A stretch of DNA of 38,873 nt from Actinomycetota bacterium. GTDB lineage: Bacteria > Actinomycetota > Acidimicrobiia > Acidimicrobiales > Ilumatobacteraceae. A model generated the notes under the pieces. It was not told the DNA's origin, did no database searches, and saw only the letters and a program-made list of their open reading frames with translations. Positions 38,307 through 38,873 of the stretch are shown here, in pieces. The stretch covers positions 1 to 38,873 of the forward strand of contig JAUSLQ010000141.1 in assembly GCA_030645675.1 (NCBI GenBank), read 5' to 3'. Positions within the stretch are counted from its first letter, which is position 1, and each line of letters starts with the position of its first letter. A program made the position numbers and the translations under genes.

Positions 38307-38873
38307 GTGGCAAAAGCGTGGACTCCCTCTTCCTGGCAGGCCTTCCCTGTGCAGCAGCAACCCGAGTGGCCCGACCAGGCCGACCTCGAGCGGGCGTTGA
38401 AGCAGATCGCGTCCTATCCCCCGCTGGTGTTCGCCGGCGAGGCCCGCTCGTTGCAGAACTCGCTGGCGCAGGTGGCAGCGGGAAACGCCTTCCTGCTGCA
38501 GGCGGGCGACTGCGCGGAGAGCTTCGAGGAGTTCTCGGCGGTCAACATCCGGGAGAAGCTGCGCGTCATCCTCCAGATGTCGGTGGTGCTCACCTACTCG
38601 CTCGGCGTGCCGGTGGTGAAGGTGGGCCGCATCGCCGGCCAGTTCGCCAAGCCGCGCAGCAGCTCGTTCGAGACCATCGGCGACCTGCGGCTGCCCAGCT
38701 TCCGCGGGCACATCGTCAACGGCGATGCCGCCACCGAGGCCGCCCGCGTGCCCACCCCCGAGCGGCTGGTGCAGGCCTACAACCAGTCGGCCGCGACGCT
38801 GAACCTGCTGCGCGCGTTCACCAAGGGCGGCTTTGCCGACCTCACCCGCGTGCACGCCTGGACGCAGGAGTTC
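38307..38873 (+). CDS. Class II DAHP synthase (5' part; runs off the window)
   Basis: This is 3-deoxy-7-phosphoheptulonate synthase of the plant/actinobacterial type II, the first enzyme of the shikimate pathway, which joins phosphoenolpyruvate and erythrose 4-phosphate. The first 189 residues are visible. The marks are the N-terminal [31 protein letters not shown] (active-site region with the metal-binding Cys), [16 protein letters not shown] and [12 protein letters not shown], all characteristic of the family. GTG 38307 follows a TANNNT box at leaderless distance. The neighbours are unrelated to aromatic biosynthesis. Confidence 0.95.
   Translation, partial: MAKAWTPSSWQAFPVQQQPEWPDQADLERALKQIASYPPLVFAGEARSLQNSLAQVAAGNAFLLQAGDCAESFEEFSAVNIREKLRVILQMSVVLTYSLGVPVVKVGRIAGQFAKPRSSSFETIGDLRLPSFRGHIVNGDAATEAARVPTPERLVQAYNQSAATLNLLRAFTKGGFADLTRVHAWTQEF

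Overview
The window is GC-rich DNA with dense gene packing, ATGA/GTGA start-stop overlaps and several starts that look leaderless (a TANNNT box 6-9 nt before an ATG or GTG). These traits, plus a class II DAHP synthase, COG2159 amidohydrolases, a nadD / LCP-like / rsfS cluster and many threonine- and alanine-rich lipoproteins, suggest a high-GC actinobacterium. Acidimicrobiia is my best guess, by inference only.

Left chromosomal part (1-22600). The 3' end of mraY comes first. A leftward four-gene catabolic-looking operon follows (5923 to 851): two metal-dependent amidohydrolases, an alpha/beta-hydrolase-like protein with a PKD domain, and a SnoaL-like protein. Its promoter, and the promoter of the adjacent SDR gene, carry copies of one operator-like motif (TSAACNNNGTTCA, three copies), which suggests shared regulation. 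Next are an ABC1/UbiB-type kinase, a LysN-like aminotransferase, and three consecutive lipoprotein genes (unknown, CapA-type, DUF3160). A leftward trio follows (KduD-like SDR, FGGY kinase, alkylglycerone-phosphate-synthase-like FAD oxidase), then a cytochrome P450, a small unknown gene and a universal stress protein.

Centre (22645-31416): an 8.8 kb integrated element. A 47-bp direct repeat of the 3' part of a tRNA-Ala(GGC) gene marks both ends. Next to the left end is a tyrosine integrase. A leftward cargo gene of unknown function follows, then a rightward chain of eleven genes that mostly overlap by 4-17 nt. The chain holds a Xis-like HTH protein, two Cys-rich small proteins, a RepA/AAA_25-like ATPase, a short gene, an HNH protein, an HTH protein, an HK97-type prohead protease and three unknowns. 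A repeated GGGAACA motif lies at the end of the ATPase gene, like an iteron origin. No capsid, portal, terminase, tail or lysis gene is seen, so the element looks like a phage satellite or a degraded prophage. HicA/HicB-like genes and a DUF6941-like gene form a second cargo block, and two small leftward genes sit at the right end.

Right chromosomal part (31417-38873). The intact tRNA-Ala straddles the right junction. Then come a monooxygenase-like membrane protein and a leftward nadD / degenerate LCP-like / rsfS operon. A group-2-like sigma factor, two membrane proteins and the start of a class II DAHP synthase gene run rightward.
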